Positions 31,176 through 39,869 of a stretch of DNA of 64,000 nucleotides are shown here, one piece after another (position 1 is the first letter of the stretch; every line of letters begins with the position of its first letter). A program made the position numbers and the translations under genes. The notes beneath the pieces were generated by a model. The model saw nothing but the letters and a program-made list of their open reading frames with translations, did no database searches and had not been told where the DNA came from. This DNA comes from UBA7374 sp049890275 (lineage in GTDB: Bacteria > Verrucomicrobiota > Verrucomicrobiia > Opitutales > Coraliomargaritaceae), in NCBI GenBank assembly GCA_049890275.1, contig JBMHBT010000011.1, positions 62,001 to 126,000 of the forward strand, in the 5' to 3' direction.

Positions 31176-33293
31176 ATGAAATCTATTACTGCCTTTTTGT
31201 TCCTCTCATTCGCTACCGCATTGTCAGCAGGCACGGTTCATATTGTCGATGATTCGCCGCAATTGCAGTTTGGACTATCGCAAGTGAAGTCTCTCTTACC
31301 GAGTGACCTAGAGTTGACTGTCTCGATCGATGAGCATCTGGGTGAACAAGCGTATCGGCTCCATTCTGAAAATAAATCAATCCAGCTACTCGGCGGAACA
31401 CCGGAAGGTTTGATGTATGGCTGCTTTGACTTAGCGGAGCGGATACGCTTTGGTGAAGATGCCTCTACATTGAATGTTCAAGCGAAACCCCACATCAAAC
31501 GCCGTGGCTTGAAAATGAATATACCTCTGGATGCGCGTTGTCCGAGTTATGATGATTCCGGCACTTCGGCCCGAATGAATATTGAGCAGGTCTGGAGTGA
31601 AGAATTCTGGCACGGCTTTCTCGACCGCATGGCTGAACATCGATACAATACACTTACGCTGTGGTCGAACCACCCCTTCAGTACTATGCTCCGACTGGAG
31701 GATTATCCGGAGGTTGCGCTCGACGACATAGCAGTACCCACTTACGAACTCGACGATCAGATGTTACCGCAATACATGCAGGCGGAACTACAGAACCCGG
31801 ACAACTACTCGATTGTTAAAAAAATCCCAATTGAGGAAAAAATTGATTTTTGGCGAGCTGTTATGCGCTACGCCAAGGAACGGGGAATCGATATTTATTT
31901 TATTACCTGGAACATCTGGGTGCATGGAGCCGAGGGGAAATATGGCATCAATGCCTCGCAAACCAACCCCTATACAGTGGCTTACCTACGTGAATGCGTA
32001 AAGCAGTTTGTACTCACATACCCGGATCTAAAAGGCTTGGGTATTACTTGTGGCGAACACATGCAGAACAAGCTTGAAGGCGAATATTCCGTTGAGAAAT
32101 GGATGTGGAAAACCTATGGTCTCGGTATTCTCGATGCGAAGGCGGAGCAACCCGGGCGTGAGGTCGACTTCATCCATCGCGTTTGGTATACAGGCATGGA
32201 TGTTATGATGGACGACTTCATCAGAAAGTATCCAGACACCATCCATTTGGGGTTCAAATACGCCCGCGCGCGCCTGTATTCAATTCCGAACCCACCCTTC
32301 TTTGAGCAACAATTAAAAAGCGACTGTGAAAAATACGCTATCGGTTGCTGGATGAACTTACGTAATGACGACATATTTTGTTTTCGTTGGGGCGATCCGG
32401 ACTATGTCCGCACGTATATGAAAAACCTGCCACCCGAACCTTTGTTGGCCGGTTATCATATGGGTTCGGATGGTTATGTCTGGGGACGTGAATTTACCAG
32501 CCTCGACCCGAATTCGCCACGCCAGCTGGAAATCGATAAGCATTGGTATAATTTTATGCTCTGGGGGCGACTGGGTTATGACCCAAACCTTGGACGCGAT
32601 TTCTTTGAACGACAATTATTACTGCGTTTCCCGAAAACAGATGTAGCGCTATTGTATAATACCTGGCAAAACGCCTCGCAAATAATCCCTCTGATAAATG
32701 TTTGGCATTGGCGCGACTGGGACCACATGTGGTCGCCTGAAGCCTGCACATCGAAAAAAGAGGGCTACCATAGCGTAGATCATTTTATCGAGTTCTGGCC
32801 GCTTCAGGGGCAGAACATGCAATCGATCCGAGACTATGTAGAAAAGCCGAAGAGTTCGGCCATCGGTCCAATGGAGGTAGCGGATCAATTGGACGCACTA
32901 GCGACCGAAACACTCTCTGGATTGCGTCAGCTTGAGACCGGATCGAACTCCAAAGAACTGCGGAAAACCTGTGCTGACATGAAAGCATTTGCTCGGCTCG
33001 GGCAGTATTATGCCGACAAAATTCGTGGTAGTACTTCCGTCCATCAGTTTCGTGTTACGGGTGACCCACTATTCCAGAAACGAGCGGTCAAAAAACTGGA
33101 GGCAGCTCTTGCCCACTGGGAAGAATATGCTGCCGTGGCTTCAAAACTGTATGCCGTCCAGTTATTAGCCCGCACCAGCTACTTGGATTGGAATGGCAGC
33201 CTGCTGGAAGCAGCAAGAAAAGATATCGAAATTGCTAAACAGGCAGTTCAAGGAAAGTTCCCCCCTTCTGTCATTCATAGCCGCAAGAAGTAA
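31176..33293 (+). CDS. Large GH20/GH67-like putative glycoside hydrolase
   Basis: A 705-residue protein with a signal peptide (residues 1-18). The N-terminal ~90 residues, ending LLGGTPEGLMYGCFDLAERI, resemble the non-catalytic alpha/beta domain preceding the barrel in GH20 hexosaminidases and GH67 alpha-glucuronidases. The barrel begins after HIKRRGLKMNIPLDAR and includes FLDRMAEHRYNTLTLWSNHP, IYFITWNIWVHG and LKGLGITCGEHM, where Glu of GEHM is a candidate catalytic residue. The C-terminus is helical. I cannot place it in a characterised family with confidence. Genomic context suggests a side-chain or terminal residue of the algal glycan as substrate. Confidence 0.6.
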   Translation: MKSITAFLFLSFATALSAGTVHIVDDSPQLQFGLSQVKSLLPSDLELTVSIDEHLGEQAYRLHSENKSIQLLGGTPEGLMYGCFDLAERIRFGEDASTLNVQAKPHIKRRGLKMNIPLDARCPSYDDSGTSARMNIEQVWSEEFWHGFLDRMAEHRYNTLTLWSNHPFSTMLRLEDYPEVALDDIAVPTYELDDQMLPQYMQAELQNPDNYSIVKKIPIEEKIDFWRAVMRYAKERGIDIYFITWNIWVHGAEGKYGINASQTNPYTVAYLRECVKQFVLTYPDLKGLGITCGEHMQNKLEGEYSVEKWMWKTYGLGILDAKAEQPGREVDFIHRVWYTGMDVMMDDFIRKYPDTIHLGFKYARARLYSIPNPPFFEQQLKSDCEKYAIGCWMNLRNDDIFCFRWGDPDYVRTYMKNLPPEPLLAGYHMGSDGYVWGREFTSLDPNSPRQLEIDKHWYNFMLWGRLGYDPNLGRDFFERQLLLRFPKTDVALLYNTWQNASQIIPLINVWHWRDWDHMWSPEACTSKKEGYHSVDHFIEFWPLQGQNMQSIRDYVEKPKSSAIGPMEVADQLDALATETLSGLRQLETGSNSKELRKTCADMKAFARLGQYYADKIRGSTSVHQFRVTGDPLFQKRAVKKLEAALAHWEEYAAVASKLYAVQLLARTSYLDWNGSLLEAARKDIEIAKQAVQGKFPPSVIHSRKK

Positions 33294-33349
33294 TACGGCG
33301 ATGATATCGAGCAGGGTAAAAGTTACACTAACCTTTAAGCGTAAATTAC

Positions 33350-34177
33350 ATGCAGTGGTTTTTTAATATATTGGTTCTTTTTTTAGCGTTAACGGTAATT
33401 CCTTACCACTACCCGGAGATTTTCTCAGGGGAGTGGGAAGATGATTACGAATACCTTCCAACGAAGTTGATTCAACTCAATGATGAGATAGATGAAACTC
33501 TCTTAACCACTCCAATAATTGAAACAACAACATCCATAGAAGAGCACAGAAAAAGCATTCGGAAAATCTCGAAAAAAGCACCTAATCAGAAATCTTTATC
33601 TGCCACAGAAATTTATGAACAAGCTGTCAGAAGCTCGGTTTACATTACCGTAGAAGACGCCGATGGAATTATTTACTATGGATCAGGCTCTATTATCTCA
33701 AATGATGGAATCATCGTGACTAATCATCACGTGATTGAAGATGCTATAAAAATTATAGCAACTACGTGTGACCACAAGCACCACAACGTTGAATCGATCA
33801 TTAAATGTGACAAAAATTTAGACGTCGCTTTTATCAAAAGCAATATAGTGGGCAGAGCTGTCGATATCGGAAATTACGATGAGATTTCTGTCGGCGACAC
33901 CACCTTTGTTCTTGGACATCCGGAACTATTTCTGAATACATTTTCTATTGGTAATGTGGCAGCGCTCCGCAACTATTCAGAGAAGAATGAAGGCAGACAA
34001 ATTCAATTTACAAATCCAATATCAAGCGGAAATAGCGGTGGAATGATGCTAAATAAAAAAGGGCAGTTAATCGGATTGCCAACTTGGTCTCTCGAATATG
34101 AAGCCAACATAGCACAGGTACAGAATTTGAATTTCGCAGTATCCATTAATGATGCACTGAAAATCATTCGTGATTGA
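33350..34177 (+). CDS. Trypsin-like (HtrA/S1C) serine protease without PDZ domain
   Basis: A 275-residue protein with an N-terminal membrane or signal segment (residues 4-18), a charged linker of about 70 residues, and a protease domain. The triad is visible: TNHHVIEDA (His127), LDVAFIKS (Asp158) and ISSGNSGGMM (Ser229). It ends soon after the protease core with no room for a PDZ domain, unlike DegP/HtrA. A periplasmic, membrane-tethered protease is inferred. It appears more AT-rich than its neighbours and has no obvious link to the glycan genes, so independent acquisition is possible. Confidence 0.85.
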   Translation: MQWFFNILVLFLALTVIPYHYPEIFSGEWEDDYEYLPTKLIQLNDEIDETLLTTPIIETTTSIEEHRKSIRKISKKAPNQKSLSATEIYEQAVRSSVYITVEDADGIIYYGSGSIISNDGIIVTNHHVIEDAIKIIATTCDHKHHNVESIIKCDKNLDVAFIKSNIVGRAVDIGNYDEISVGDTTFVLGHPELFLNTFSIGNVAALRNYSEKNEGRQIQFTNPISSGNSGGMMLNKKGQLIGLPTWSLEYEANIAQVQNLNFAVSINDALKIIRD

Positions 34178-34478
34178 GCTATTGCAAATTCAGCGGAGGA
34201 TGAACGTCCCAATAAATACGTTGCTGCGTAATGAAAATGGAGGAATTTACACTTCAAATAACAATACCAACAGGCGGCAGAATACCCTCCCCTCTGTTTT
34301 GGGTCCTTTGAACTTTACTAGCAAATAAGGCACATAGGCACCTCAGCGTTTTTGAGTCATCCGCTTCAAAAGGTTGCTGGTTAAAATTAGGCACTTTCTG
34401 GGCACACCGCTTTCAGATACGCTGCCAAGAAAACAGAAAATTCTCTCAAGTCATAGACATCGAAGGATTCAAGGATAG
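34178..34478. other. 301-base intergenic region without a recognisable gene
   Basis: Lies between the convergent protease and GH16 genes. I see no convincing coding frame, RNA gene or strong terminator hairpin. Nothing further can be supported. Confidence 0.6.
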
Positions 34479-35363
34479 CTACTCTGGATGGGGAGTCTCC
34501 ACTAGACGCCAAGTGCGGATCCAGTCGTATTGAGTCATGCGCTCATCCAGGGTACCCGAGGCAACCAAACCACCATCTTCAGGCACCGGATTCCAGTCAT
34601 AAGTTTCGATCGCCATGTGCAGATAGGCTGGCCAAACCCAGCGCGACTTCGTGTGAATAGAATACTGATACTTTCCATCGAGAAAAAACTGAATCTCGTC
34701 TTCCGACTTCCAGTAGGCCCCATAGACGAAATAACGGCTGTGGTTTTTCTCATCGAGCTTCTTGTGGGCGGAAATCTGGACATTTCGGGGCTCCGTGAAG
34801 TACCTCCAGTGGATGCTATTGGAATGAAAAATATGATCCCAGTTTCGCGCCCACCCCTTCGTAAGCTCTGAAGTACGGCCGACGCACTCCTGAATGTCTG
34901 TTTCATGGGCCTCATCGGGGCCTCCAATTGATAACAGCCAAAAGGTGGATGACATCTCCGTGGCATTCGCCTTCATGCGGCACTCGAAGTAGTCACCAAC
35001 TCCTCCCGTATGGATTGAGCGCACAATACCTCCATAGTAGAGATAGGTGCCCTCCTCTCCTTCGTAAGGCTCATCCAGAACGCCTACCTCAACTCGGAGA
35101 TTACCGTCCTCAACAGAAACACTATCCGCCTTGAATAGCCCCGGCGGACGTCCGATCCAGGTAAAGCTATTCCCGATCGGCTCGACTTGCCACTTTTCGA
35201 GGTCAACCGAGTCTCCCGAAAATTCGTCAGACATATGCTGAATAGTCATCCAATTTGTGCCCTCCGGACGAGGGTCTTCGCCCTCAAGAAAGGTAGGCGC
35301 ATCCTGCGCGGAGACGACTGCGAGAGACAAAAAACTAATCAGGTGAATGGTAGGAAATTTCAT
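34479..35363 (-). CDS. Second GH16 family endo-glycosidase, secreted
   Basis: A 294-residue protein with a signal peptide (MKFPTIHLISFLSLAVVSAQ). The GH16 catalytic motif is ETDIQE with Glu154, Asp156 and Glu159; HMSDEFSGDSVDLEKWQV and MSSTFWLLSIGG are the flanking jelly-roll signatures. It is similar in length and layout to the GH16 at 12203 but clearly diverged, so the two probably cut different linkages or sulfation states of the same polymer. Monocistronic on the minus strand, directly downstream of the AraC-type remnant that may once have regulated it. Confidence 0.88.
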   Translation of the reverse strand: MKFPTIHLISFLSLAVVSAQDAPTFLEGEDPRPEGTNWMTIQHMSDEFSGDSVDLEKWQVEPIGNSFTWIGRPPGLFKADSVSVEDGNLRVEVGVLDEPYEGEEGTYLYYGGIVRSIHTGGVGDYFECRMKANATEMSSTFWLLSIGGPDEAHETDIQECVGRTSELTKGWARNWDHIFHSNSIHWRYFTEPRNVQISAHKKLDEKNHSRYFVYGAYWKSEDEIQFFLDGKYQYSIHTKSRWVWPAYLHMAIETYDWNPVPEDGGLVASGTLDERMTQYDWIRTWRLVETPHPE

Positions 35364-35492
35364 ACGGTAAATCGATAAACATGGGTAATGTTCAATTCAA
35401 AAGCGTGAATAAATGAAAGTGATCGTATCTAATTCAACCGCAATGATCGACTGCAGGGTTGTGCAGGTTTTTTTGCAAATTCAACCAACACC

Positions 35493-35762
35493 TCATTTCA
35501 GTTGATCACGACTTGGCGAATACCCGTAATAGCTCTTATATGCACGACTAAAGTCATTGATGTGGTTATAACCAAGTGTGAAAGCCACTTGCTTGATCTG
35601 TGCTCCCTTCTTATACAGGAGCCGTTTTGCCTTCTTCATTCTCAATTGATGAAAATAAGCCACGGCACTCTGATTCATCTGAGCCTTAAAGAGTCGATGA
35701 AGCGTCGATTGTGAGACATCCAGACTAACGAAAGCTCTGGCACAGTTTGGGTAACTCGATAA
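35493..35762 (-). pseudogene. AraC-family regulator, C-terminal DNA-binding fragment only
   Basis: The open frame of 89 codons runs from just after a TAG (35763-35765) to a stop at 35493. It encodes most of the paired helix-turn-helix domain: FVSLDVSQSTLHRLFKAQM, then LRMKKAKRLLYKKGAQIKQV and FTLGYNHINDFSRAYKSYYG. The effector-binding N-terminal ~200 residues are absent and no good start precedes it. The blh stop codon of the retinal operon is only five bases from the break. This looks like a regulator gene cut by insertion of, or rearrangement with, the rhodopsin operon. A short internal ATG at 35678 could yield 61 residues. Confidence 0.75.
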
Positions 35763-35767
35763 CTACC

Positions 35768-36820
35768 TTAACGGCGAAGCTGTATCCGATCCATTCCACA
35801 AACGACAACAGTGTGCGGAAGTGTTAATACCGATATGCCAATTAAAGCCTTAGCCAACCAATCCAATTCGATGCCAGATAGCGAAAAGGGCAGTGCAAAG
35901 ACAATCCACATACCAATAAGTGCAATCAAGGTCATCAAACTAGACAGCTGAAGCCATCGTGTATATATTTTATAATACCGCTTCGATGCTAGCAATTGAC
36001 TCCCTGAAGTATCGGTCGAAAGTATTCTCAAGGTGTGGCGTAAACTATGCCAGAGTGCAAAATAGCAGCCAATAGCCCACAAGGGGGGAATAAACAAAAA
36101 CCAGCTAAATAAAGCTAGGCTCTCCATGCTATCGATAGACAAGGGACGTACCTGTTCCTTACTTATACAAATCGAGACAGCTAATATGTACGCAGAAGTC
36201 AGCCCTAATGGGATCAGGAGAAAAAGCAGCGGGTAACTTGAGACCCACTCCGCTTGGTAGCTAACTTGGCCACCACTGCTCACTAATGCTTCGATTACAT
36301 TTCGATAGGTATCGTTGCCCAAATAGCCGGGCAACAAAATCGGTATACTGCCTCGCGATAGAATATGTAATGCAGTGAGCACCTTTGAGCGGGAAAGATA
36401 AGCCGCTTGGTGCACTTGCACTGAAATGTATCGATCACCCTGACCCCAATGAAAAATCGTTAACCCGAGGAAAAACACTGCAGCTGCCACTGGTTGGAAA
36501 TCCCAAAAGATCAAATAAGATAGAGCGGTTAAACTATAGAGAACTAAACTAACGATACGCCTGTACCAAGAGTCCTTACCCAGCATACCCCATAACAGCA
36601 AATGATCCGCACCGCCGTGTGGCATACCGAATAGAAAAAGGCTCATAAACAGAGGTAATAGCTGCAGATATATTGGCCACTCCGCGCTCATAAAACCGAG
36701 GCCGGCTAACGGAACAAACAGTAATAAACTAAGCGATATCAATCGAAACGAATATCTTTTTAGTAGAGCATGCCGACCTGATGGAGCGACTCGCACAGGA
36801 CTCCATTCAAACCACTTCAC
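35768..36820 (-). CDS. blh: Brp/Blh-type beta-carotene 15,15'-dioxygenase (retinal-forming)
   Basis: The GTG at 36820 overlaps the lycopene cyclase stop as GTGA and is preferred over the longer frame from 36853. About 350 residues with several membrane segments. The family histidines are visible in FLFGMPHGGADHLL, LTIFHWGQGD and LWHSLRHTL. Blh proteins split beta-carotene symmetrically into two retinals in the inner membrane. It is the last gene of the rhodopsin operon and supplies the chromophore. Assignment rests on the PHGxxDH motif plus perfect operon context. Confidence 0.9.
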   Translation of the reverse strand: MKWFEWSPVRVAPSGRHALLKRYSFRLISLSLLLFVPLAGLGFMSAEWPIYLQLLPLFMSLFLFGMPHGGADHLLLWGMLGKDSWYRRIVSLVLYSLTALSYLIFWDFQPVAAAVFFLGLTIFHWGQGDRYISVQVHQAAYLSRSKVLTALHILSRGSIPILLPGYLGNDTYRNVIEALVSSGGQVSYQAEWVSSYPLLFLLIPLGLTSAYILAVSICISKEQVRPLSIDSMESLALFSWFLFIPPLWAIGCYFALWHSLRHTLRILSTDTSGSQLLASKRYYKIYTRWLQLSSLMTLIALIGMWIVFALPFSLSGIELDWLAKALIGISVLTLPHTVVVCGMDRIQLRR

Positions 36821-37515
36821 GACGCATCCCTTCGCCAAGCGCGCCAGAGGCACAGTCCTTGCAGTACAAATAAATTAGTCAGCGTGAAAAACAATATTTC
36901 CTCTACTGGCAAATGGCCAATTCCCCATCCAGTGCGCGTCGTAGGGGTAATCGACCAAATACCCTTAAATATCGCGTAATAATCAGCCATACATAGATAA
37001 ACACTCAATCCTATCCACAGCGGCGCCCAAGTCTTAAAAGATTTAATCAGTACATGAGCGCCCAAACCCCACTGTAGTGCTAAGGGCGGGCAAGCCCACA
37101 CTAGAATAAGCCCCATGTAAGTACCGGCAACATTCATTAGGCTTAGCGCGCCGACCAGACCAACAAACAGCGCCATGAATAGTCCAGTACGAGAAAACCT
37201 AAGCTTTGCATATTCACTGTGCGGCACCCATGAAGCCCAAAGCACGCCTGCTAAAGTAGCCTGTAGAACCATAAAAAAATATTCTTCGATGGGCACGTAT
37301 CCCAAAACCCCGGCTACACCGCCCACTGGATAGGTCCAAACACCGCGCATAATTAAGTAATTATCCCAAGGGGTGGTATAGACCAGGGCCACAAGGCCCA
37401 TCAAAGCAATCGGCAGACGCTCCGATTTGCCTGTCTTCCTGAACAACTTTTTGGCACAGAGTGAGAAAAACAAAGGCAAACAAACGAAAATAACCAAGAA
37501 CTCTAAATAGGTCAT
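36817..37515 (-). CDS. crtY: CrtYcd-type lycopene beta-cyclase (single-chain)
   Basis: A 232-residue, ~7-helix membrane protein containing two homologous lycopene-cyclase halves. The first carries PWDNYLIMRGVWTYP and VPIEEYFFMVLQ; the second carries WSITPTTRTGWGIGHLPVEE. The PxE(E) motif appears in both halves, as in CrtYc and CrtYd of actinobacteria and in fused archaeal or Bacteroidota enzymes. It cyclises both ends of lycopene to beta-carotene. It starts three bases after the CrtIB stop and overlaps Blh by four bases. Unrelated to the flavoprotein CrtY/CrtL type. Confidence 0.9.
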   Translation of the reverse strand: MTYLEFLVIFVCLPLFFSLCAKKLFRKTGKSERLPIALMGLVALVYTTPWDNYLIMRGVWTYPVGGVAGVLGYVPIEEYFFMVLQATLAGVLWASWVPHSEYAKLRFSRTGLFMALFVGLVGALSLMNVAGTYMGLILVWACPPLALQWGLGAHVLIKSFKTWAPLWIGLSVYLCMADYYAIFKGIWSITPTTRTGWGIGHLPVEEILFFTLTNLFVLQGLCLWRAWRRDAS

Positions 37516-37518
37516 TGA

Positions 37519-39831
37519 TTACTTTTTATACAGTGAGCGGGTAAAGCATTGAATTAAAAAAAACATTTTCTTTGACCCTTTCACTACAGCGCGATTTTCG
37601 TGATAATGATCTGGTTCACTTCGAATCACAGTGCCTATCTCACGATACATCCGAGACGCCCAGCGCACAACAATACGTACCCTCAATGGCAGGTAGTCGA
37701 TACCAGCGTCTGCACTGGCATACAATTCATCAGCCATCTGCAGTAGGCGCTCTTTAGCAACAGTACATGATTCACCTGAATCGCAATCCCCCGATGTTAT
37801 ATCAGCAATCGTGAGCGCAGAAGAAAACAAGCTAGCAGGAAGGTATATTCTATCATTCTCAGCGTCTTCGCGAACATCGCGGCAAATATTGGTTAATTGC
37901 ATGGCAATTCCCAAATTATTCGCGTGCTCCAGTGCTTTCTTATCTTTGACCCCAAAAATGGGGCATAGCATCAGCCCGATTGTGCCAGCTACCCCGTGAC
38001 AATATTCAAGTAGTTGCGCTTCTGAGTGCATCCTTACTTCTTCCTGCTCCAGCAGCATGGTTTGCATGAGCTCGACAAGAGGTTTGCCATCTAGTCCCCA
38101 ACGCGCTTGAAGGAATCGATAATGGTCCAAGAGGGCATGAGGTCGATTATTTTGCCATGCATCCATCGCATCTCGAAGCAGATCTGCTCTACCCTCATCG
38201 GCCCAATCATCGAGCCTTCTGCAAACGAAATACAGACGAAAAACAGCATCTGCCTGCGCCTTGGGCAGAAGTAATGAAGCCAGTGAAAAAGTCCGACTCT
38301 TTGCACTAAATAATTTTTTAAGATCGCTCAAGCTGTCATCTCTGGCTGGTGGTACAAGTTTTTCTATCACACGGGCCGAGGCCACCACTCCGGGCACTCC
38401 GGCACCCGGGTGCGTACCAGCGCCACAGAAATAAAGATTTTGCAGTTCCTCTGACTTATTGTGAAAGCGAAACCATGCCGATTGCGTAAACAGAGGAGCG
38501 ATCGAAAAGCCACATCCCCACAAAGTGTTAAATTTGCCCTCAAAGTCATCCGGGGTGACGAAGTGCGAAACTTCGATACAATCGCTTAACCCAGGCAGTA
38601 AAGTACTCTCTAGCTGTTGCTCTACCTGTAGCCTTATTCTTTCACCCGCCTGCTGCCAATCAATGTTTGCCTTCTTGTTCGGCACTGGAGCCAGTACATA
38701 AAAGGCATCTCCGCCGACAGGCGCCATAGCACTATCCGTTGCTGCCGGCCGATGCAGGTAAAGGCTGAGGTCATCAGAAAGAACTTTTTGATCATAGATC
38801 TCAGCCAGCAAGTCCTTAAAACTTTCACCCATGACTATCGTATGGTGCTTTACCTCTGGGTAAAAGCGGCTCGTACCAAAATACCAAACAAATAGCCCCA
38901 TCGAATAGGTGAGCTGATCTATCCTCCCATTCGTCCATTTTTTGCGGTGTTTTTCGTCGATTAACTCCCGGTATACTTTTGCAGGGTCCGCATCAAAAAC
39001 AACAAGATCAGCGCGCTTCTCTTGACCGTCAGCCGTGCCGATGCCTACAGCCTTACCGTTCTCTACGATAACTTGATTCGCACTACAATTAAGTTCTAGG
39101 CGAATACCCGTCTCCTGCATCAGTAAGACCAATGCATCAACTAGTGACCCGGTACCACCTCGCGGAAACCACACACCCCACTTGCGTTCGAGATAGTGTA
39201 TGAGGCAATAAATGGATGTCGTATTCATCGGATTACCGCCAACGAGCAAAGGGTGAATACTAAATGCCCGCCTGAGTCGTTCATCCTTAAGAAAACGCGA
39301 AACCAGTTTGTAAACAGAGAGATAACTCTTGAGCGCTAGTAGAGCAGGAACCTGATGAATCATGGTCCAAAATTTGTGGAACGGCTGGTCCGATAGATTC
39401 TCAAAACCCACCTTAAATATTCTTTGAGAGAAATTAACTAGGCCTACATATCCCTTTCCCTCTCCGGGAGAAAGGCGGTCAATCTCCTTAACAGTATCTT
39501 CTATACTGCCACCATAATCAAGCTTGGACCCATCAGAAAACTCAAACCTGTACCAGGGCTCAACGGGCAGGAATTCGATATAGTCCGTGCGCTCTTTCCC
39601 AAAAAGTGCAAAGAGCTCGTCGAATAAAAAAGGTGCGGTTATCACAGTAGGACCGGCATCAAATATAAACCCATCAATCTCATAGACTTGAGCCCGTCCG
39701 CCCGCCTTAGGATTATTATCAATAACGGTTACCGCATAGCCGAGCCGACGTAGACGCAAAGCCGTCGCCATCCCACCAAAACCTGCGCCCACAACAATCG
39801 CATTTCGACATCTATTTGAGCGCTGCTGCAT
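37519..39831 (-). CDS. crtIB: Phytoene desaturase-phytoene synthase fusion (CrtI-CrtB)
   Basis: A single 770-residue protein. Residues ~10-495 are CrtI: VGAGFGGMATALRLR FAD-binding loop (15-20), FDAGPTVITAPFLFDELF, and a C-terminal NLYFCGAGTHPGAGVPGV. Residues ~500-770 are CrtB: RRLDDWADEG (Asp541, Asp542, Asp545) and NICRDVREDAENDRIYLP (650-665) are the two Asp-rich motifs binding Mg-diphosphate. CrtB makes phytoene from two GGPP; CrtI desaturates it to lycopene. Usually these are two separate genes. No stop or frameshift is present at the junction, so it is a true fusion giving fixed 1:1 stoichiometry. Confidence 0.92.
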   Translation of the reverse strand: MQQRSNRCRNAIVVGAGFGGMATALRLRRLGYAVTVIDNNPKAGGRAQVYEIDGFIFDAGPTVITAPFLFDELFALFGKERTDYIEFLPVEPWYRFEFSDGSKLDYGGSIEDTVKEIDRLSPGEGKGYVGLVNFSQRIFKVGFENLSDQPFHKFWTMIHQVPALLALKSYLSVYKLVSRFLKDERLRRAFSIHPLLVGGNPMNTTSIYCLIHYLERKWGVWFPRGGTGSLVDALVLLMQETGIRLELNCSANQVIVENGKAVGIGTADGQEKRADLVVFDADPAKVYRELIDEKHRKKWTNGRIDQLTYSMGLFVWYFGTSRFYPEVKHHTIVMGESFKDLLAEIYDQKVLSDDLSLYLHRPAATDSAMAPVGGDAFYVLAPVPNKKANIDWQQAGERIRLQVEQQLESTLLPGLSDCIEVSHFVTPDDFEGKFNTLWGCGFSIAPLFTQSAWFRFHNKSEELQNLYFCGAGTHPGAGVPGVVASARVIEKLVPPARDDSLSDLKKLFSAKSRTFSLASLLLPKAQADAVFRLYFVCRRLDDWADEGRADLLRDAMDAWQNNRPHALLDHYRFLQARWGLDGKPLVELMQTMLLEQEEVRMHSEAQLLEYCHGVAGTIGLMLCPIFGVKDKKALEHANNLGIAMQLTNICRDVREDAENDRIYLPASLFSSALTIADITSGDCDSGESCTVAKERLLQMADELYASADAGIDYLPLRVRIVVRWASRMYREIGTVIRSEPDHYHENRAVVKGSKKMFFLIQCFTRSLYKK

Positions 39832-39869
39832 GCAAAAATATAGCTAGTCAAACCTGCACTAAGGACTGC

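Noticed and set aside
35450..35476. CTGCA-N6-TGCAG hairpin followed by a T run
   Set aside because: The stem is only five bases and the T run is in the plus direction, where no gene is being transcribed.
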